From Clostridia bacterium (GTDB lineage: Bacteria > Bacillota > Clostridia > Christensenellales > Borkfalkiaceae), in contig JAFUJR010000034.1 of assembly GCA_017468085.1 (NCBI GenBank), positions 62,001 to 126,000 of the forward strand: a stretch of 64,000 nt of DNA, in the 5' to 3' direction. Below the pieces are notes generated by a model. That model was not told where the DNA came from, did no database searches, and saw only the letters and a program-made list of their open reading frames with translations. This document shows, piece after piece, positions 43,559 to 52,366 of the stretch (position 1 is the stretch's first letter; the number at the start of each line of letters is the position of its first letter). The translations under genes and the position numbers were made by a program.

Positions 43559-44335
43559 ATGGCGAAAGCATGTATTTTGCTTAAAAAGGCGGTAAGTGTG
43601 GATGAAAACGACGAGGCCGCCCTTATAAGCGCATTAAATAATAGCGGATATTCTTTTGACGAATTTCACGTATTATCGCGATTAGACAAGGATAAAGCTA
43701 TAGAAATATTTGAAACATTGAAACGCAGAGGGTATTCTATTCTGTTCCTTGCGGGAGATGACGTAGGGGAATGTTTAAAACAACCCATTGTTTCAGAAAA
43801 CAAAAGGGACGGACAAGGTCTTTTAAGCGTATTTGGGGATACCGTGTACGAGTTGAATGGAAAAAATATAGAAGAAGAATTAGTAAAAATCCTTAAACGG
43901 CATAAGTTTAAAATCAGCGTTGCCGAATCCTTTACGGGAGGGGGAATTGCAAAACGTATCACCTCCGTTTCAGGCGCAAGCGAAGTGTATTTTGAAGGGA
44001 TTAATGCGTATAACGAGAACTCAAAAATTAAACGGCTTGGCGTTTCAGAAACGACGTTGAGTGAAAAGGGGGCTGTGTCCGAAGAAACAGCGTATGAAAT
44101 GGCTCGCGGTCTATTAAACACAGACGATTGCGACGTGGCGGTTGCTACGACGGGTCTGGCAGGACCAAATTCGGACGGTTCCGGGAAGCCCGTGGGGCTT
44201 TGCTATATTTCCGTAGGGACAAAAAGGGGGATAAAGGTATATCGTTATCTTTTTGACGGCACAAGACGAGAAATTACGGAAAAAGCAATTGAATATGCAC
44301 TTTTTCACGTTTTTACGACGTTGAAAGAGGTATAA
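43559..44335 (+). CDS. cinA: CinA-like protein with shortened N-terminal domain (nicotinamide-nucleotide amidase domain)
   Basis: A 258-residue protein. Residues about 105-258 are a CinA C-terminal (PncC-type) domain: ISVAESFTGGGIAKRITSVSG broken as ISVAESFTGG and RITSVSG, GAVSEETAYEMARG, ATTGLAGPNSDGSGKPVG. It would deamidate nicotinamide mononucleotide. Full CinA has about 410 residues with a complete molybdopterin-binding-like domain first. Here only about 100 residues precede, with weak resemblance to that domain (FHVLSRLDKDKAIEIFETLKRRG). The Cys of the usual ESCTGG is Phe. It occupies the place of cinA between pgsA and recA. Confidence 0.82.
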   Translation: MAKACILLKKAVSVDENDEAALISALNNSGYSFDEFHVLSRLDKDKAIEIFETLKRRGYSILFLAGDDVGECLKQPIVSENKRDGQGLLSVFGDTVYELNGKNIEEELVKILKRHKFKISVAESFTGGGIAKRITSVSGASEVYFEGINAYNENSKIKRLGVSETTLSEKGAVSEETAYEMARGLLNTDDCDVAVATTGLAGPNSDGSGKPVGLCYISVGTKRGIKVYRYLFDGTRREITEKAIEYALFHVFTTLKEV

Positions 44336-44373
44336 TAATAAAAACGAAAAAAATTTATTAGGAGAATAGATAA

Positions 44374-45405
44374 ATGGCAAACGAAAAAAACACGGAAAAA
44401 ATGAGAGCGTTAGACGCCGTTTTATTGCAGATTGAAAAGCAATACGGTAAAGGCTCTATTATGCGTCTTGGCGACGAGGCAGGGAATACGGAAATCGAAG
44501 TAATTCCTTCCGGTTGCTTGACGTTAGACCTTGCATTGGGGATCGGCGGTTTCCCTCGCGGTAGGATTATCGAAATTTACGGACCTGAATCTTCCGGTAA
44601 GACTACGGTTGCGTTGCACGCAATTGCAGAAGCACAGAAGATGGGCGGCGTAGCGGCGTTCATCGACGCAGAACACGCGCTTGACCCCGTTTACGCTAAG
44701 AAATTGGGCGTTAGCCTTGACGATTTGTACGTTTCTCAACCCGACACGGGCGAACAAGCGCTCGATATTGCAGACGCGCTTGTAAGAAGCTCCGCGGTGG
44801 ATATTATCGTCGTGGACTCGGTTGCGGCATTGACGCCGAAAGCGGAAATCGAAGGGGATATGGGGGATACGCACGTTGGTTTGCAGGCAAGATTGATGTC
44901 GCAAGCGCTTCGTAAATTGACGGCAATTGTAAATAAGTCCAAAACTTGCGTTATTTTCATAAACCAACTTCGTGAAAAAGTTGGCGTTATGTTCGGCAAT
45001 CCTGAAACCACGCCCGGCGGTAAGGCATTGAAGTTCTATGCAAGTATGCGTTTGGATATCCGCAAAATGGATACTCTCAAGGATGCGGACGGCGCTATGG
45101 GGAACAGAACGAAAGCTAAGGTCGTTAAAAATAAGCTTGCGCCTCCTTTCCGTCAGGCGGAATTTGACATCGTATTCGGCGAAGGTATTTCGCAAGAAGG
45201 CTGTATCATGGATATGGGCGTACAATACGACATTATCGCAAAGAGCGGCTCTTTCTTTAGCTATCAAGGGACGAAAATTGCGCAGGGTCGTGAAAAGCTC
45301 CGTGCCTATTTAAAAGAGAATCCCGAAATTAAGGCGGAAATCGAACAAAAAATCCGCGATGCGGCAAAGGGGAAGACAGAGGAAGAGCAACCCGAAGAAG
45401 TTTAA
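44374..45405 (+). CDS. recA: Recombinase RecA
   Basis: A 343-residue recombinase. Walker [10 protein letters not shown] at about residue 68, Walker [16 protein letters not shown], loop 1 [18 protein letters not shown] (shortened), [22 protein letters not shown] with loop 2, and an acidic C-terminus (EEEQPEEV). RBS AGGAG. No SOS box of the GAAC-N4-GTTC type is visible in the 38-base gap upstream, so control would come from further up the operon. Confidence 0.98.
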   Translation: MANEKNTEKMRALDAVLLQIEKQYGKGSIMRLGDEAGNTEIEVIPSGCLTLDLALGIGGFPRGRIIEIYGPESSGKTTVALHAIAEAQKMGGVAAFIDAEHALDPVYAKKLGVSLDDLYVSQPDTGEQALDIADALVRSSAVDIIVVDSVAALTPKAEIEGDMGDTHVGLQARLMSQALRKLTAIVNKSKTCVIFINQLREKVGVMFGNPETTPGGKALKFYASMRLDIRKMDTLKDADGAMGNRTKAKVVKNKLAPPFRQAEFDIVFGEGISQEGCIMDMGVQYDIIAKSGSFFSYQGTKIAQGREKLRAYLKENPEIKAEIEQKIRDAAKGKTEEEQPEEV

Positions 45406-45420
45406 AATTTTTGTCAGTAT

Positions 45421-45447
45421 AAAAGGAGACGAGAACGTCTCCTTTTT
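45421..45447 (+). terminator. Terminator of recA
   Basis: AAAAGGAGACG and CGTCTCCTTTT, perfect 11-bp stem with loop AGAA, then T residues. Confidence 0.92.
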
Positions 45448-45495
45448 ACTTTGTAAAAATCTTACATAATAGGACAACAATTTTTCTTCAAACAA

Positions 45496-45524
45496 TTGAC
45501 ATTTCAAAAAATATGTTGTACAAT
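45496..45524 (+). promoter_or_regulatory. Promoter of rny
   Basis: TTGACA (45496-45501), 17-base spacer, TACAAT (45519-45524). The leader is about 80 bases and contains ATAAGTCGGTTTTAATAAAACCG, a short hairpin at 45548-45568 in part. Confidence 0.8.
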
Positions 45525-45610
45525 AAGTATGATGGAAAAAATTATAAGTCGGTTTTAATAAAACCGTTTAGATAATATTTTTCAATTTAATTTTATACAG
45601 GAGGCAACAA

Positions 45611-47236
45611 ATGAGCACTTATAATTTGAGCGTCCTGTTTCTCGCTACATTGCCCGTAGGGGCGGCAATTGGTATCGCTGCAGGCGCGGCGGTAATTGCG
45701 GCGGCGTTAGGCGCGCTTCTTACCCTCGTTATTTACAAAAAAGGCGTCGAAAAGAAGGTCGGTTCTGCTGAAGAACGCGTACAAAAAATTATTTCCGACG
45801 CAGAAAAAGAGGCAGAGCGCATCAAAGCCCAAGGCCAGGAAGAAAGTAAGAGAGCTTTAAAAGAGGCTCTTTTGGAAGCAAAGGAACAGGATTTAAAATT
45901 AAGAAACGAATTCGAGCGTGAATCTAAAGAAAAGAAAGCAGAGCTTCAACGTATGGAGCAACGCTTGACGCAAAAAGAGGACTCGCTCGATAAGAAGATG
46001 GAAGCGCTTGAACAGCAAAAGGCAAATCTTCACAAGAAGGAAGAAGAGGTTGAGGAACTGCAAGAAAAACTCAATTCTCAACACGAATTGATGATTCAAG
46101 AGTTGGAAAAGGTTGCGCAATTAACGCGTGAAGAGGCAAAGCGGATTTTGACGGAGGAAATCCTCGACGCTACTCGCCACGAAGTTGCAATTCAAGTCCG
46201 CAACCTCGAACAGCAAGCAAAAGACGAAGCAGATATGAACGCAAAGAAAATCATCTCTTTGGCGATTCAAAAATGCGCGGCGGACCACGCGTCGGAAATT
46301 ACCGTTTCCGTCGTTCCGCTCCCCAATGACGATATGAAAGCGCGTATTATTGGACGTGAAGGTAGAAATATCCGCGCACTTGAAAATGCAACGGGTATCG
46401 AGCTTATTATCGACGATACGCCCGAGGTTGTCATTTTGTCGGGCTTTGACCCCGTGAGACGTGAAATTGCACGTCTTTCCTTGGAAAAGCTCATCAACGA
46501 CGGCAGAATTCACCCCGCCCGTATTGAGGAAACGGTGGAAAAAGTTACGCGCGAAATGGATATGCAAATTAAGGAAGCAGGCGAGGCGGCTGTGTTTGAA
46601 GCCGGTATCTTCGGCTTGCATCCCGAGCTTATCAAGTTGATTGGCCGTTTGAAGTTTAGAACGAGCTACGGTCAAAACGTATATAAGCATTCCGTAGAAG
46701 TATCCATGCTTGCAGGTCAAATGGCGGCAGAGCTTGGCTTGGACGTAAACTTTGCAAAGCGCGCGGGCTTGTTGCACGATATCGGTAAGGCTGTCGATCA
46801 AGAACAGGAAGGCACGCATATCCAAATCGGTGCAGACCTGGCGAAGAAATATAAGGAAAACGCAAACATCGTCAATGCAATTATGGCGCACCACGGCGAC
46901 GTTGAACCTAAAACGATTGAAGCCGTTCTTATTCAAGCGGCAGACGCAATTTCGGGTGCTCGTCCCGGCGCAAGAAGAGAAATGGGCTCTAACTACGTGA
47001 AACGTTTGGAAAGATTGGAGGAGATTGCTTCTAGCTTCCACGGCGTTGAAAAGAGCTATGCAATTCAAGCAGGTCGAGAAGTTCGCGTTATCGTTAAACC
47101 AGAACAAGTTGACGACGCGCAAGCATTGTTCCTTGCAAAAGATATTGCAAAGAAGATTGAAACGGAGCTTGAATATCCCGGTCAAATCAAAGTCAACGTT
47201 ATTCGCGAATTTCGCGGCGTTGAATACGCAAAATAA
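45611..47236 (+). CDS. rny: Ribonuclease Y
   Basis: A 541-residue membrane-anchored endoribonuclease that starts bulk mRNA decay in Firmicutes. Residues 12-40 are the membrane anchor, 45-215 a long charged coiled coil, about 230-290 a KH RNA-binding domain ([21 protein letters not shown]), and about 350-440 the HD domain ([21 protein letters not shown]). The N-terminus starts with [10 protein letters not shown] before the span, slightly longer than usual. Own promoter and terminator. Confidence 0.97.
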   Translation: MSTYNLSVLFLATLPVGAAIGIAAGAAVIAAALGALLTLVIYKKGVEKKVGSAEERVQKIISDAEKEAERIKAQGQEESKRALKEALLEAKEQDLKLRNEFERESKEKKAELQRMEQRLTQKEDSLDKKMEALEQQKANLHKKEEEVEELQEKLNSQHELMIQELEKVAQLTREEAKRILTEEILDATRHEVAIQVRNLEQQAKDEADMNAKKIISLAIQKCAADHASEITVSVVPLPNDDMKARIIGREGRNIRALENATGIELIIDDTPEVVILSGFDPVRREIARLSLEKLINDGRIHPARIEETVEKVTREMDMQIKEAGEAAVFEAGIFGLHPELIKLIGRLKFRTSYGQNVYKHSVEVSMLAGQMAAELGLDVNFAKRAGLLHDIGKAVDQEQEGTHIQIGADLAKKYKENANIVNAIMAHHGDVEPKTIEAVLIQAADAISGARPGARREMGSNYVKRLERLEEIASSFHGVEKSYAIQAGREVRVIVKPEQVDDAQALFLAKDIAKKIETELEYPGQIKVNVIREFRGVEYAK

Positions 47237-47248
47237 TCCATTGTAAAT

Positions 47249-47277
47249 AAAAAACCTTCCGACAAGGAAGGTTTTTT
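47249..47277. terminator. Terminator between rny and the convergent GNAT gene
   Basis: AAAACCTTCC (47251-47260) and GGAAGGTTTT (47266-47275) with A-run before and T-run after, so it can serve both strands. Confidence 0.88.
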
Positions 47278-47278
47278 A

Positions 47279-47746
47279 TTATATTTTTTGTTGCATTATC
47301 ATGGAGAGAGGAGTAAATCCAAGTTTTTGGTAAAAATGTATCGCCGATTCGTTCAAGCTCCATACGTTTAAGCGGATTTCGTCATACCCGTCCGCTTTTG
47401 CCTGCGTTTTTACATGCTGATAAAGGAGTGTGCCAATGCCTTTTCTGCGCACGTTCTTGTCTACGCAAATATCGTCTATATAACAATATTTTATGTCATG
47501 GATAAATGCGCTGTCTTTAATCATGCGATATTGACAAAATGCGTATCCAACCACCGTATCATACTCGTCAATAGCGACAAAAATTGGCGCGCTTTGGTTG
47601 TAAAGCATGGTTTGCAATTTTTCGTCGGAGTATTTCGCCGTTCCGCGTTTAAAAATATCGGGACGCCCGTCGGCGTGCACCTCTAAAACTTGGCGCAATA
47701 AATTATTGATTGCAGGAATGTCTGAGGGAATAGCTCGTCTTATCAT
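47279..47746 (-). CDS. GNAT family N-acetyltransferase
   Basis: A 155-residue acetyltransferase with the GNAT fold: MIRRAIPSDIPAINNLLRQVLEVH at the start, DDICVDKNVRRKGIGTLLYQHVKTQAK (acetyl-CoA loop RRKGIGT), and LNVWSLNESAIHFYQKLGFTP near the end. The acceptor is unknown. ATG 47746 has GAGGTG seven bases upstream; a longer reading frame runs back into the tRNA-Thr gene and is not credible. The gene lies directly behind the tRNA-Thr terminator, so it may be expressed by read-through. Confidence 0.88.
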   Translation of the reverse strand: MIRRAIPSDIPAINNLLRQVLEVHADGRPDIFKRGTAKYSDEKLQTMLYNQSAPIFVAIDEYDTVVGYAFCQYRMIKDSAFIHDIKYCYIDDICVDKNVRRKGIGTLLYQHVKTQAKADGYDEIRLNVWSLNESAIHFYQKLGFTPLSMIMQQKI

Positions 47747-47756
47747 AATATGCACC

Positions 47757-47799
47757 TCAAAAAAGAAAATCGATCCATAAGAAAAATTATGGATCGATC
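47757..47799 (-). terminator. Terminator of tRNA-Thr, upstream of the GNAT gene
   Basis: Minus strand: ATCGATCCATAA pairs perfectly with TTATGGATCGAT (12 bp, A/T-containing loop), followed by TTTTCTTTTTT. The T-run touches the GNAT ribosome-binding site. Confidence 0.85.
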
Positions 47800-47800
47800 T

Positions 47801-47876
<76 letters not shown>

Positions 47877-47895
47877 ATTTCAAAGTTACGAAAAT

Positions 47896-47924
47896 ATTAT
47901 AGTGAATAATTTATTAATTGTCAA
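47896..47924 (-). promoter_or_regulatory. Promoter of tRNA-Thr
   Basis: Minus strand: TTGACA (47924-47919), 17-base spacer, TATAAT (47901-47896). Confidence 0.85.
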
Positions 47925-47965
47925 GCCGAAAAAGGGTATTTTTATAACTTTTTTCAAAAAAGGGG

Positions 47966-47994
47966 TTGAAATTTTAATATAAAGGTGCTATAAT
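47966..47994 (+). promoter_or_regulatory. Promoter of the mgtC-like gene
   Basis: TTGAAA (47966-47971), 17-base spacer, TATAAT (47989-47994) with TGC before it (extended -10). It lies back to back with the tRNA-Thr promoter. Confidence 0.8.
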
Positions 47995-48043
47995 AATTTC
48001 CTATGAGAGAATATATTATATTGAAATAATTTAGGGGGACTTT

Positions 48044-48724
48044 ATGGACGCATTTATCAACGCGATGAAAGATAATGTGAGTTTTGAAGAATTATGGCTC
48101 GCATTGGATTTATTACTTGCCGCTTTACTCGGTTTTTTAATCGGTTTAGAGAGGAAATCGAGATATAAAGAAGCGGGTATCAGAACGCACACAATCGTTG
48201 CGTTTGGCGCGGCGCTCATGATGGTCGTGTCCAAGCACGCTTTTGGCTCGGAGGCGGATTCTGCACGCGTAGCGGCGCAAATCGTCGCAGGTATCGGGTT
48301 CCTTGGCGCGGGTATTATCGTTTATAAGAAAAACGTAGTGCATGGTCTAACGACAGCGGCAGGCGTATGGACGACGGCGGGCATTGGTATGGCTTGCGGC
48401 GGTGGACTTTGGGTCATTGCGTGTATTGCTACGGCTGTATTGATTTTCATTCAATGGCTCTTGCATAGAAATTGGCGTATCTTTAAGGTAAAAAAGATAT
48501 ATTCCATTAAGATTTCGTTTGTTCAGAGAACAAACGAGCGGGATAAAGTAAAGCAGATATTCGACATTGACAGATACAATCGTTTGGTTGTGGAAAGAAA
48601 GGGTGAAGATTTGATATATCATGCGAAATTAGATACGGTTGAGGAGTATTCGTCCACGCAACTGGACGATATTATGAAAAAAAATACGTTCATAATTTCT
48701 ATTGAGCGTTGCGACGATAATTAA
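48044..48724 (+). CDS. MgtC/SapB family membrane protein
   Basis: A 226-residue protein with four membrane spans in the first 145 residues and a soluble C-terminal domain. Family motifs: LLAALLGFLIGLERKSRYKEAGIRTHTIVAFGAAL (in parts LIGLERK and GIRTHTLVA-like), AAQIVAGIGFLGAGIIVYKKNVVHGLTTAAGVWTTAGIGMACG in parts. MgtC proteins modulate ATP synthase, magnesium stress response or virulence; the C-terminal domain is not conserved among non-pathogens. RBS AGGGGGA. Monocistronic. Confidence 0.88.
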   Translation: MDAFINAMKDNVSFEELWLALDLLLAALLGFLIGLERKSRYKEAGIRTHTIVAFGAALMMVVSKHAFGSEADSARVAAQIVAGIGFLGAGIIVYKKNVVHGLTTAAGVWTTAGIGMACGGGLWVIACIATAVLIFIQWLLHRNWRIFKVKKIYSIKISFVQRTNERDKVKQIFDIDRYNRLVVERKGEDLIYHAKLDTVEEYSSTQLDDIMKKNTFIISIERCDDN

Positions 48725-48729
48725 AAGGG

Positions 48730-48762
48730 ATAAGGCAGTCTAAATTGACTGCCTTATTTTTA
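48730..48762 (+). terminator. Terminator of the mgtC-like gene
   Basis: ATAAGGCAGTC pairs perfectly with GACTGCCTTAT over TAAATT, followed by TTTT. Confidence 0.9.
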
Positions 48763-48790
48763 TAAAATAGGGAAAATAGTCATTATTGTG

Positions 48791-48819
48791 TTGACAAATA
48801 TAAAAAATTGTTTTAAAAT
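48791..48819 (+). promoter_or_regulatory. Promoter of the endonuclease gene
   Basis: TTGACA (48791-48796), 17-base spacer, TAAAAT (48814-48819). Confidence 0.8.
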
Positions 48820-48860
48820 ATTTTTAGAATTTATCACTTTACATAGGTGCATAGGATAAT

Positions 48861-50384
48861 ATGAAAGTTTTGAAAAAGATTTCAATCGTTTTGGCGTTGT
48901 TTTTTGTCGCAATCGTGCCGACGGCTATGGTAAAGGCGGATGCGGCTGTAACGCCGCTTTTGGGTACGCCCACCGGCTATACTCAAGCGTCGGACGTGGA
49001 CTACACGACGAGCGGTTCATATATTGTCAATTGGGGTGCACGTGAAGAGGATTGCAAATTCTTGTCTACGTATGCAGAAAGTTTTTATACGGGCAATTAT
49101 ACCTACGCCTCGCTTTCCCAAAAGAAAGGTGGAACCTCTAAGTCGGACGCTCCGAAAAGCAATTTGTATTCCGCATTAAAGACGTTAATGAAAGATAATC
49201 ACAAAAAAGAAACGTCTTACAGCGCGACACGCGACTTGTATAAATATACGGACTGCGTCAACAGCAATTCCAATAAAATTTCTTCCTTTTATTCGGGTAA
49301 GGAGTTAAGCGGTACGTGGGATAGCGGAAAGACTTGGAATCGAGAGCATACGTGGCCGAACAGTAAGGGACTTGGTGGCAACGACGAAAACGATATTATG
49401 ATGCTTCGTCCTACTTGGGTACAGGAAAACAGCAGTCGCGGAAATACGGCTTACGGGCAAAGTAGTGGCTATTATGATCCGAACGGCGAGGGGGATGGCA
49501 AGGTCAATCTCCGCGGCGACTGCGCGCGTATCGTTCTTTACGTTTACGTTCGTTGGGGCAACACTAATTCTATGTGGGGCAATAGCGGCGTTATGGAGAG
49601 CGTAGACGTTCTTCTTCAATGGATGGAAGAAGACCCCGTAGATACTTGGGAAATGGGCAGAAACGACGCCGTACAATCGATTACAGGTACGAGAAACGTA
49701 TTTGTCGATTATCCTGAATTCGCTTGGCAGCTTTTTGGGGAAGTTATTCCAGAAAATATGTCTACCCCTTCCGGTATGGCAAATAACGGTCAGGGCGGTA
49801 ATACGGGCGGAAATGATTCCTCATCGGATGTTCACGAGCATAAGTGGAGTGATTGGACTGTTGTTACGCAACCCACCGAAACGCAAGAAGGAAGCCAAAA
49901 ACGTGTTTGCGCTTGTGGCGAAGAGGAATGGGAAACGATTGCAAAATTAGAAAACGGCGGTTCTTCCGATAACACGCACGAGCATAATTATTCTAAATGG
50001 ATAACGGTAAAAGAAGCGACGGAAACGGAAAACGGCGAAAAACGTCGTACTTGCCTCAGCTGTGGCGAAACGGACGTGGTTACGGTTTTTCCTAATGGTG
50101 ATGAACATCGATTTACTGATTGGGAAATCGTGAAAGAAGCGACGGAAACGGAAAGAGGTTTTAAGAGTCGTACTTGCACGGACGAGAACTGTGGCTATCA
50201 TGACATGGAGGTCATTCCTAAACTTGAAAGCAATCCGAATACGAGCGACTCGGAAAGTGGGTTTGATTCCAATAGCCTCACCGCAGTCGGTTGTGAATCG
50301 GCAATTATTTCGGGTTCGTCTTTGATTAGTGTGGCGATTTTCCTTGGTTGCGCAATCGTTTGCAAGAAAGGCAAAAAAGAATAA
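48861..50384 (+). CDS. Secreted, membrane-anchored endonuclease I family nuclease with three C-terminal repeats
   Basis: A 507-residue exported protein. Residues 1-28 are a signal peptide (KISIVLALFFVAIVPTAMVKADA region). Residues about 80-300 are an endonuclease I domain: WNREHTWPNSKG (catalytic His of the beta-beta-alpha metal finger), NDIMMLRPTWVQENSSRGN, and RGDCARIVLYVYVRW. Three repeats follow (coding 49833-49950, 49977-50094, 50101-50226), each with H-x(4)-W, a TET-G core and Cys pairs (CACG, CLSCG, CTDENCG). A C-terminal span plus KKGKKE tail anchors it. It probably degrades external DNA or RNA for nutrition. Confidence 0.88.
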   Translation: MKVLKKISIVLALFFVAIVPTAMVKADAAVTPLLGTPTGYTQASDVDYTTSGSYIVNWGAREEDCKFLSTYAESFYTGNYTYASLSQKKGGTSKSDAPKSNLYSALKTLMKDNHKKETSYSATRDLYKYTDCVNSNSNKISSFYSGKELSGTWDSGKTWNREHTWPNSKGLGGNDENDIMMLRPTWVQENSSRGNTAYGQSSGYYDPNGEGDGKVNLRGDCARIVLYVYVRWGNTNSMWGNSGVMESVDVLLQWMEEDPVDTWEMGRNDAVQSITGTRNVFVDYPEFAWQLFGEVIPENMSTPSGMANNGQGGNTGGNDSSSDVHEHKWSDWTVVTQPTETQEGSQKRVCACGEEEWETIAKLENGGSSDNTHEHNYSKWITVKEATETENGEKRRTCLSCGETDVVTVFPNGDEHRFTDWEIVKEATETERGFKSRTCTDENCGYHDMEVIPKLESNPNTSDSESGFDSNSLTAVGCESAIISGSSLISVAIFLGCAIVCKKGKKE

Positions 50385-50391
50385 ATAAAAT

Positions 50392-50419
50392 AGCAAGTCG
50401 AATAACGGCTTGCTTTTTA
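50392..50419 (+). terminator. Terminator of the endonuclease gene
   Basis: AGCAAGTCG and CGGCTTGCT (one wobble) around AATAA, then TTTTAT. Confidence 0.8.
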
Positions 50420-50427
50420 TTTGCTGC

Positions 50428-50468
50428 AAAAAAGAAAAAACTTCCAACCGAACGCGATTGAAAGTTTT
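50428..50468 (-). terminator. Terminator of tRNA-Trp
   Basis: Minus strand: AAAACTTTCAA pairs with TTGGAAGTTTT (one mismatch), directly after the CCA end, followed by TTCTTTTTT. Confidence 0.8.
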
Positions 50469-50542
50469 TGGCAGGGGCTATAAGAATTGAACTCATCTCA
50501 TTGGTTTTGGAGACCAAGGCACAACCACTATACCAAACCCCT
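50469..50542 (-). tRNA. tRNA-Trp (anticodon CCA)
   Basis: A 74-base cloverleaf on the minus strand: acceptor AGGGGTT with AGCCCCT, anticodon arm TTGGT-CTCCAAA-ACCAA giving anticodon CCA, T-arm ATGAG-TTCAATT-CTTAT, discriminator G, encoded CCA. Confidence 0.95.
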
Positions 50543-50555
50543 AAATAACGAAACT

Positions 50556-50584
50556 ATTATAAAATAAAATCAAGCGTTTGTCAA
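50556..50584 (-). promoter_or_regulatory. Promoter of tRNA-Trp
   Basis: Minus strand: TTGACA (50584-50579), 17-base spacer, TATAAT (50561-50556). Confidence 0.85.
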
Positions 50585-50664
50585 ACGTTTTTGCTGTAAA
50601 AAGCATAGGAATTTCAAAAAAATGCAACATTTTTATTTTTGCGTGCAAATGCTTGTTTAATATA

Positions 50665-50693
50665 TTGACATTTTAAGGAAAAATGTATAAAAT
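50665..50693 (+). promoter_or_regulatory. Promoter of rnhA; decides the start codon
   Basis: TTGACA (50665-50670), 17-base spacer, TAAAAT (50688-50693). Transcription begins near 50700, so the in-frame ATG at 50683 is outside the message and ATG 50728 must be used. Confidence 0.7.
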
Positions 50694-50727
50694 ATTAAAA
50701 AGAATAACGAATGGATTTGGTATTAGC

Positions 50728-51216
50728 ATGAAGAAAACGGTTACGTTATATACCGACGGTGCTTGCTCAGGTAACCCTGGGCTTGGTGGGTACGGCGGTA
50801 TTTTAATATATGGCGACGTGAAGCGTGAATATAGCGGCGCGGAAGCGGAAACGACAAACAACCGTATGGAAGTTACTGCCGTGATAATGGGGCTAAAACG
50901 CTTAAAATATCCCTGTCGCGTGGAGGTTTACAGTGATTCCGCATATACCGTAAACGCTTTTGAAAACGGATGGATTTACGCGTGGAGGAAATCGGGTTGG
51001 AAAAAAGCGGACGGGAAAGCGGTGCAAAACGTCGATTTGTGGGAGGAACTCTATTCGCTCACAAAAACACACGAGGTGCATTTCCATAAAGTCGCAGGAC
51101 ATGCGGACAACGAACTGAACAACCGTTGCGACGAGTTGGCGCGCGGAGCAATTGTAGAGCTTAGAAAGACGCTTCCTCCGCAAGTTACCAATGATGCAGA
51201 GGGTGAAGTGGACTAA
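50728..51216 (+). CDS. rnhA: Ribonuclease HI
   Basis: A 162-residue RNase H that removes RNA from RNA-DNA hybrids. Catalytic DEDD residues visible in YTDGACSGNPG, TTNNRMEVTAVI, VYSDSAYTVNAF, and AGHADNELNNRCDELA (with the catalytic His loop FHKVAGH). Handle segment WAWRKSGWKKADGKAVQN-like (here YAWRKSGWKKADGKAV) is present. The start at 50728 follows from the promoter position; its ribosome-binding site is weak. Confidence 0.95.
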   Translation: MKKTVTLYTDGACSGNPGLGGYGGILIYGDVKREYSGAEAETTNNRMEVTAVIMGLKRLKYPCRVEVYSDSAYTVNAFENGWIYAWRKSGWKKADGKAVQNVDLWEELYSLTKTHEVHFHKVAGHADNELNNRCDELARGAIVELRKTLPPQVTNDAEGEVD

Positions 51217-51263
51217 CAAAAATTCATATTTTTTTGCAAATATTCCATACTATATAATAATGT

Positions 51264-52223
51264 ATGGGGGAATTAAGAAAATTGAAGGATAAAAAGACGT
51301 TAAAAGGTGGATGGAAGAAAAAGTTTTTCTTTCTTTCCGCTTTTTTTATTTTTTCTTTGTCTTGCATCATTTTTTCATCGCTGGTTTTAAATGAAGTACG
51401 TAGCGTATTTATACAAACACATTTTTGGTGGCTTTCATTGTTGTCGGGGGCGGTTTTTATTGCATGTTTTCTTCTTTCAGCGTTCTTTATATTTTACGAA
51501 AAAGAAAGCCTGATAAAAACTTCGTTAAGCTTATATTTACTCATATTATTTTGTCTGGTCTTTGTTTACGTGTTGCAAATAACGGGCTTTTTTACGGTTT
51601 TTAACGACGTGGAAAAGCTACAAGAATATCTAAAACAAGTGGGGGCTTGGATGCCTATTGCCTATATCGCCTTACAGTTTTTGCAAGTTGTTATCCTACC
51701 TATACCGGGAATAGTCAGTACAGCTGCAGGTGTTGCAATTTTTGGTGCGCTTTTAACAGCGATTTATAGCACGATAGGCATTTTATCGGGGTCATTTTTG
51801 GCGTTTTATATTGGCAGAAAATGGGGGAATAAAGCCGTTTCATGGATGATAGGCGAAGAAACGCTCGATAAATGGCAAAAAAAGTTGAAAGGGAAGGATA
51901 ATCTTTTTTTAACGCTGATGTTTTTACTGCCCCTTTTTCCCGACGACGTTTTATGTTTTATTGCAGGATTATCAACAATGTCAAACGTGTATTTTACTAT
52001 AATGATTATAATCACGCGGATTATATCCATCTTCGCTACGTGTTTTTCCGTCGATTTTATTCCTTTAAACACTTGGTGGGGGATCACGCTTTGGGCGGTA
52101 TTTTTTGTAGGCGTAATCCTTGTTTTTGTCCTTCTTTATAAACGTATGGATAAAATACAGGCATGGATAAAAAGAAAACGAAAAGCTCGAATAAAAAACT
52201 CTATTAAGAAAGAAAAAAAATAA
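51264..52223 (+). CDS. VTT (DedA/TVP38) family membrane protein
   Basis: A membrane protein of up to 319 residues with about seven spans and the VTT domain of the TVP38/TMEM64 group: VILPIPGIVSTAAGVAIFG, then GSFLAFYIGRKWG, and LPLFPDDVLCFIAGLS. Family members act as lipid scramblases or flippases. N- and C-termini are strongly basic. A TATAAT at 51253-51258 lies only five bases before the ATG at 51264, so either the message comes from rnhA, or translation starts at TTG 51282, or the message is nearly leaderless. Confidence 0.8.
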   Translation: MGELRKLKDKKTLKGGWKKKFFFLSAFFIFSLSCIIFSSLVLNEVRSVFIQTHFWWLSLLSGAVFIACFLLSAFFIFYEKESLIKTSLSLYLLILFCLVFVYVLQITGFFTVFNDVEKLQEYLKQVGAWMPIAYIALQFLQVVILPIPGIVSTAAGVAIFGALLTAIYSTIGILSGSFLAFYIGRKWGNKAVSWMIGEETLDKWQKKLKGKDNLFLTLMFLLPLFPDDVLCFIAGLSTMSNVYFTIMIIITRIISIFATCFSVDFIPLNTWWGITLWAVFFVGVILVFVLLYKRMDKIQAWIKRKRKARIKNSIKKEKK

Positions 52224-52254
52224 TAAAAATTATGCGGAAATTTTCTTTAAGGTC

Positions 52255-52283
52255 TTGCAATTTTAAAAAATTTGTTGTATAAT
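52255..52283 (+). promoter_or_regulatory. Promoter of the biotin decarboxylase/transcarboxylase operon
   Basis: TTGCAA (52255-52260), 17-base spacer, TATAAT (52278-52283), about 80 bases before the first gene. Confidence 0.75.
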
Positions 52284-52366
52284 GTTAATTGGTAGAAATT
52301 TGGCATATTTTTCAAGGAGAGCAGACATAAAAACTTGAAAATAGATAATTTCTTGAAGGAGAAAGT

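Noticed and set aside
43559..44335. cinA as a pseudogene
   Set aside because: The frame is intact, with a good start, a complete second domain and normal spacing; a reduced form is more likely than decay.
44336..44373. SOS (LexA) box before recA
   Set aside because: No GAAC-N4-GTTC or related palindrome in the gap.
46121..47185. 354-codon minus-strand open frame inside rny
   Set aside because: Antisense to the KH and HD domains of RNase Y; no supporting signal.
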